From Methylibium sp035476815 (GTDB lineage: Bacteria > Pseudomonadota > Gammaproteobacteria > Burkholderiales > Burkholderiaceae_C): 23,768 bases of DNA. The DNA lies in assembly GCA_035476815.1 (NCBI GenBank), contig DATILD010000100.1, positions 1-23,768 of the forward strand, read 5' to 3'. Position numbers and translations under genes: made by a program. This document shows positions 23,207-23,768 of the stretch, piece by piece. Each line of letters begins with the position of its first letter. Within the stretch, counting starts at the first letter, position 1. The notes under the pieces are model-generated. The model did not search any database, was not told the DNA's origin, and saw only the letters and a list, made by a program, of their open reading frames with translations.

Positions 23207-23768
23207 TTGCAGAGCCTGATCGCCCTGCTCGTCGACCACGGCCTCGTGCTCGTGTTCGGCGCCACGCTGGCCGCCCGCCTCGGTGCGCCGGTCCCGGCGG
23301 CGCCGCTGCTGGTCGCGGCCGGCGGGCTCGCGCTCGGCGAGGGCGCGGCGCTGCCGGGGCTGCTGGCGGTCGCGATCGTCGCCAACGTCCTCGGTGACGG
23401 CGCCTGGTACCTGGCCGGGCGGCGCTGGGGCCACCGCGTGCTCGGGCTGCTGTGCCGCATCTCGCTGTCGCCCGACTCCTGCGTGCGGCAGAGCGAGACC
23501 CTGGTGCTGCGCTGGGGTGGCAGCGCGCTGGTGGCGGCCAAGTTCGTGCCCGGGGTGTCGGTGGTCGCGGCGCCGATGGCCGGCGCGGTGGGCATGTCGG
23601 GGTGGCGCTTCGTCGGCTACGACGCCTTCGCCGGCGCGGTGTGGTCGGCCGCGTTCCTGGGCCTGGGCGCGGCCTTCCACGGCGAGATTGCCTGGCTGCT
23701 GGATGCGCTGGCCCGCGCCGGCGCCTGGGCCGGCGCGGCACTGGGGCTGGCGCTGCTGGCCTTCGTCG
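23207..23768 (+). CDS. DedA family membrane protein (3' truncated)
   Basis: A DedA/VTT-type inner-membrane protein, with 187 residues visible before the window ends. Read from a TTG at 23207 it starts LQSLIALLVDHGLVLVFGAT, typical of DedA. It then shows the re-entrant-loop pattern GAPVPAAPLLVAAGG, the DGAWYLAGRRWGHRVLG block, and KFVPGVSVVAAPMAGAVGMSGWRF, which corresponds to the conserved F/R-x-x-P-G-x-x-x-x-x-x-AG motif. DedA proteins are implicated in lipid-carrier (undecaprenyl phosphate) or phospholipid flipping and membrane homeostasis. Some Burkholderiales members carry a C-terminal rhodanese domain; this cannot be judged because the end is outside the window. The TTG start is inferred from family N-termini, as no ATG or GTG fits. 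It lies four bases after the DUF885 stop. Confidence 0.85.
   Translation, partial: MQSLIALLVDHGLVLVFGATLAARLGAPVPAAPLLVAAGGLALGEGAALPGLLAVAIVANVLGDGAWYLAGRRWGHRVLGLLCRISLSPDSCVRQSETLVLRWGGSALVAAKFVPGVSVVAAPMAGAVGMSGWRFVGYDAFAGAVWSAAFLGLGAAFHGEIAWLLDALARAGAWAGAALGLALLAFV

Overview
The window is very GC-rich with an extreme G/C preference at third codon positions. Genes are tightly packed, 3' ends are convergent, and one spacer (9416-9514) has a CCCCC-TC-GGGGG hairpin element of the kind scattered through Burkholderiales genomes. Together with a GTP-type PEP carboxykinase, a GlpK/GlpD pair and an EamA-type exporter, this points to a betaproteobacterium, probably Burkholderiales (Rubrivivax/Leptothrix/Comamonadaceae-like). 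That placement is inferred, not proven. It looks like ordinary chromosome: I see no insertion sequence, phage gene, CRISPR array, rRNA or tRNA.

Layout. 1-1526: 3' part of pckG, closed by a strong bidirectional terminator. 1593-2151: two very small, unrecognised minus-strand genes, each preceded by the same palindrome (GGGTTTACCC) placed between -35-like and -10-like hexamers. 2286-4302: a UPF0149/SEC-C protein, a metallophosphoesterase and a UspA-type stress protein. 4431-8823: a signalling block with a GAF-PAS-PAS hybrid histidine kinase, a divergent HDOD-domain protein, and a convergent two-receiver protein whose first receiver looks degenerate. 8930-9415: a Cys-type glutathione peroxidase. 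9515-11276: a two-gene minus-strand unit of unknown role. It pairs a protein with an ISL3-transposase-like DNA-binding region, but no catalytic domain, with a FIST-like sensory protein. 11577-14890: aromatic amino acid aminotransferase, translationally coupled to an exported S9-family peptidase homologue that has lost all three catalytic residues. 14885-15772: EamA-type exporter. 15805-18881: divergent glpK and glpD for glycerol catabolism. 18913-19080: a tiny basic protein. 19149-20789: COG2509-type FAD dehydrogenase. 20791-21375: YigZ/IMPACT protein. 21433-23202: DUF885 lipoprotein with a metal-binding motif. 23207-end: DedA membrane protein, truncated by the window edge.

How the genes may work together. 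glpK and glpD turn glycerol into dihydroxyacetone phosphate, and pckG supplies PEP for gluconeogenesis, so the window carries several central-carbon functions without being one operon. The most unusual items are the catalytically dead S9 protein, the FIST-like/ISL3-like gene pair, and the shared spacer palindrome in front of the two small genes. All functional statements rest on motif reading; no database search was run.
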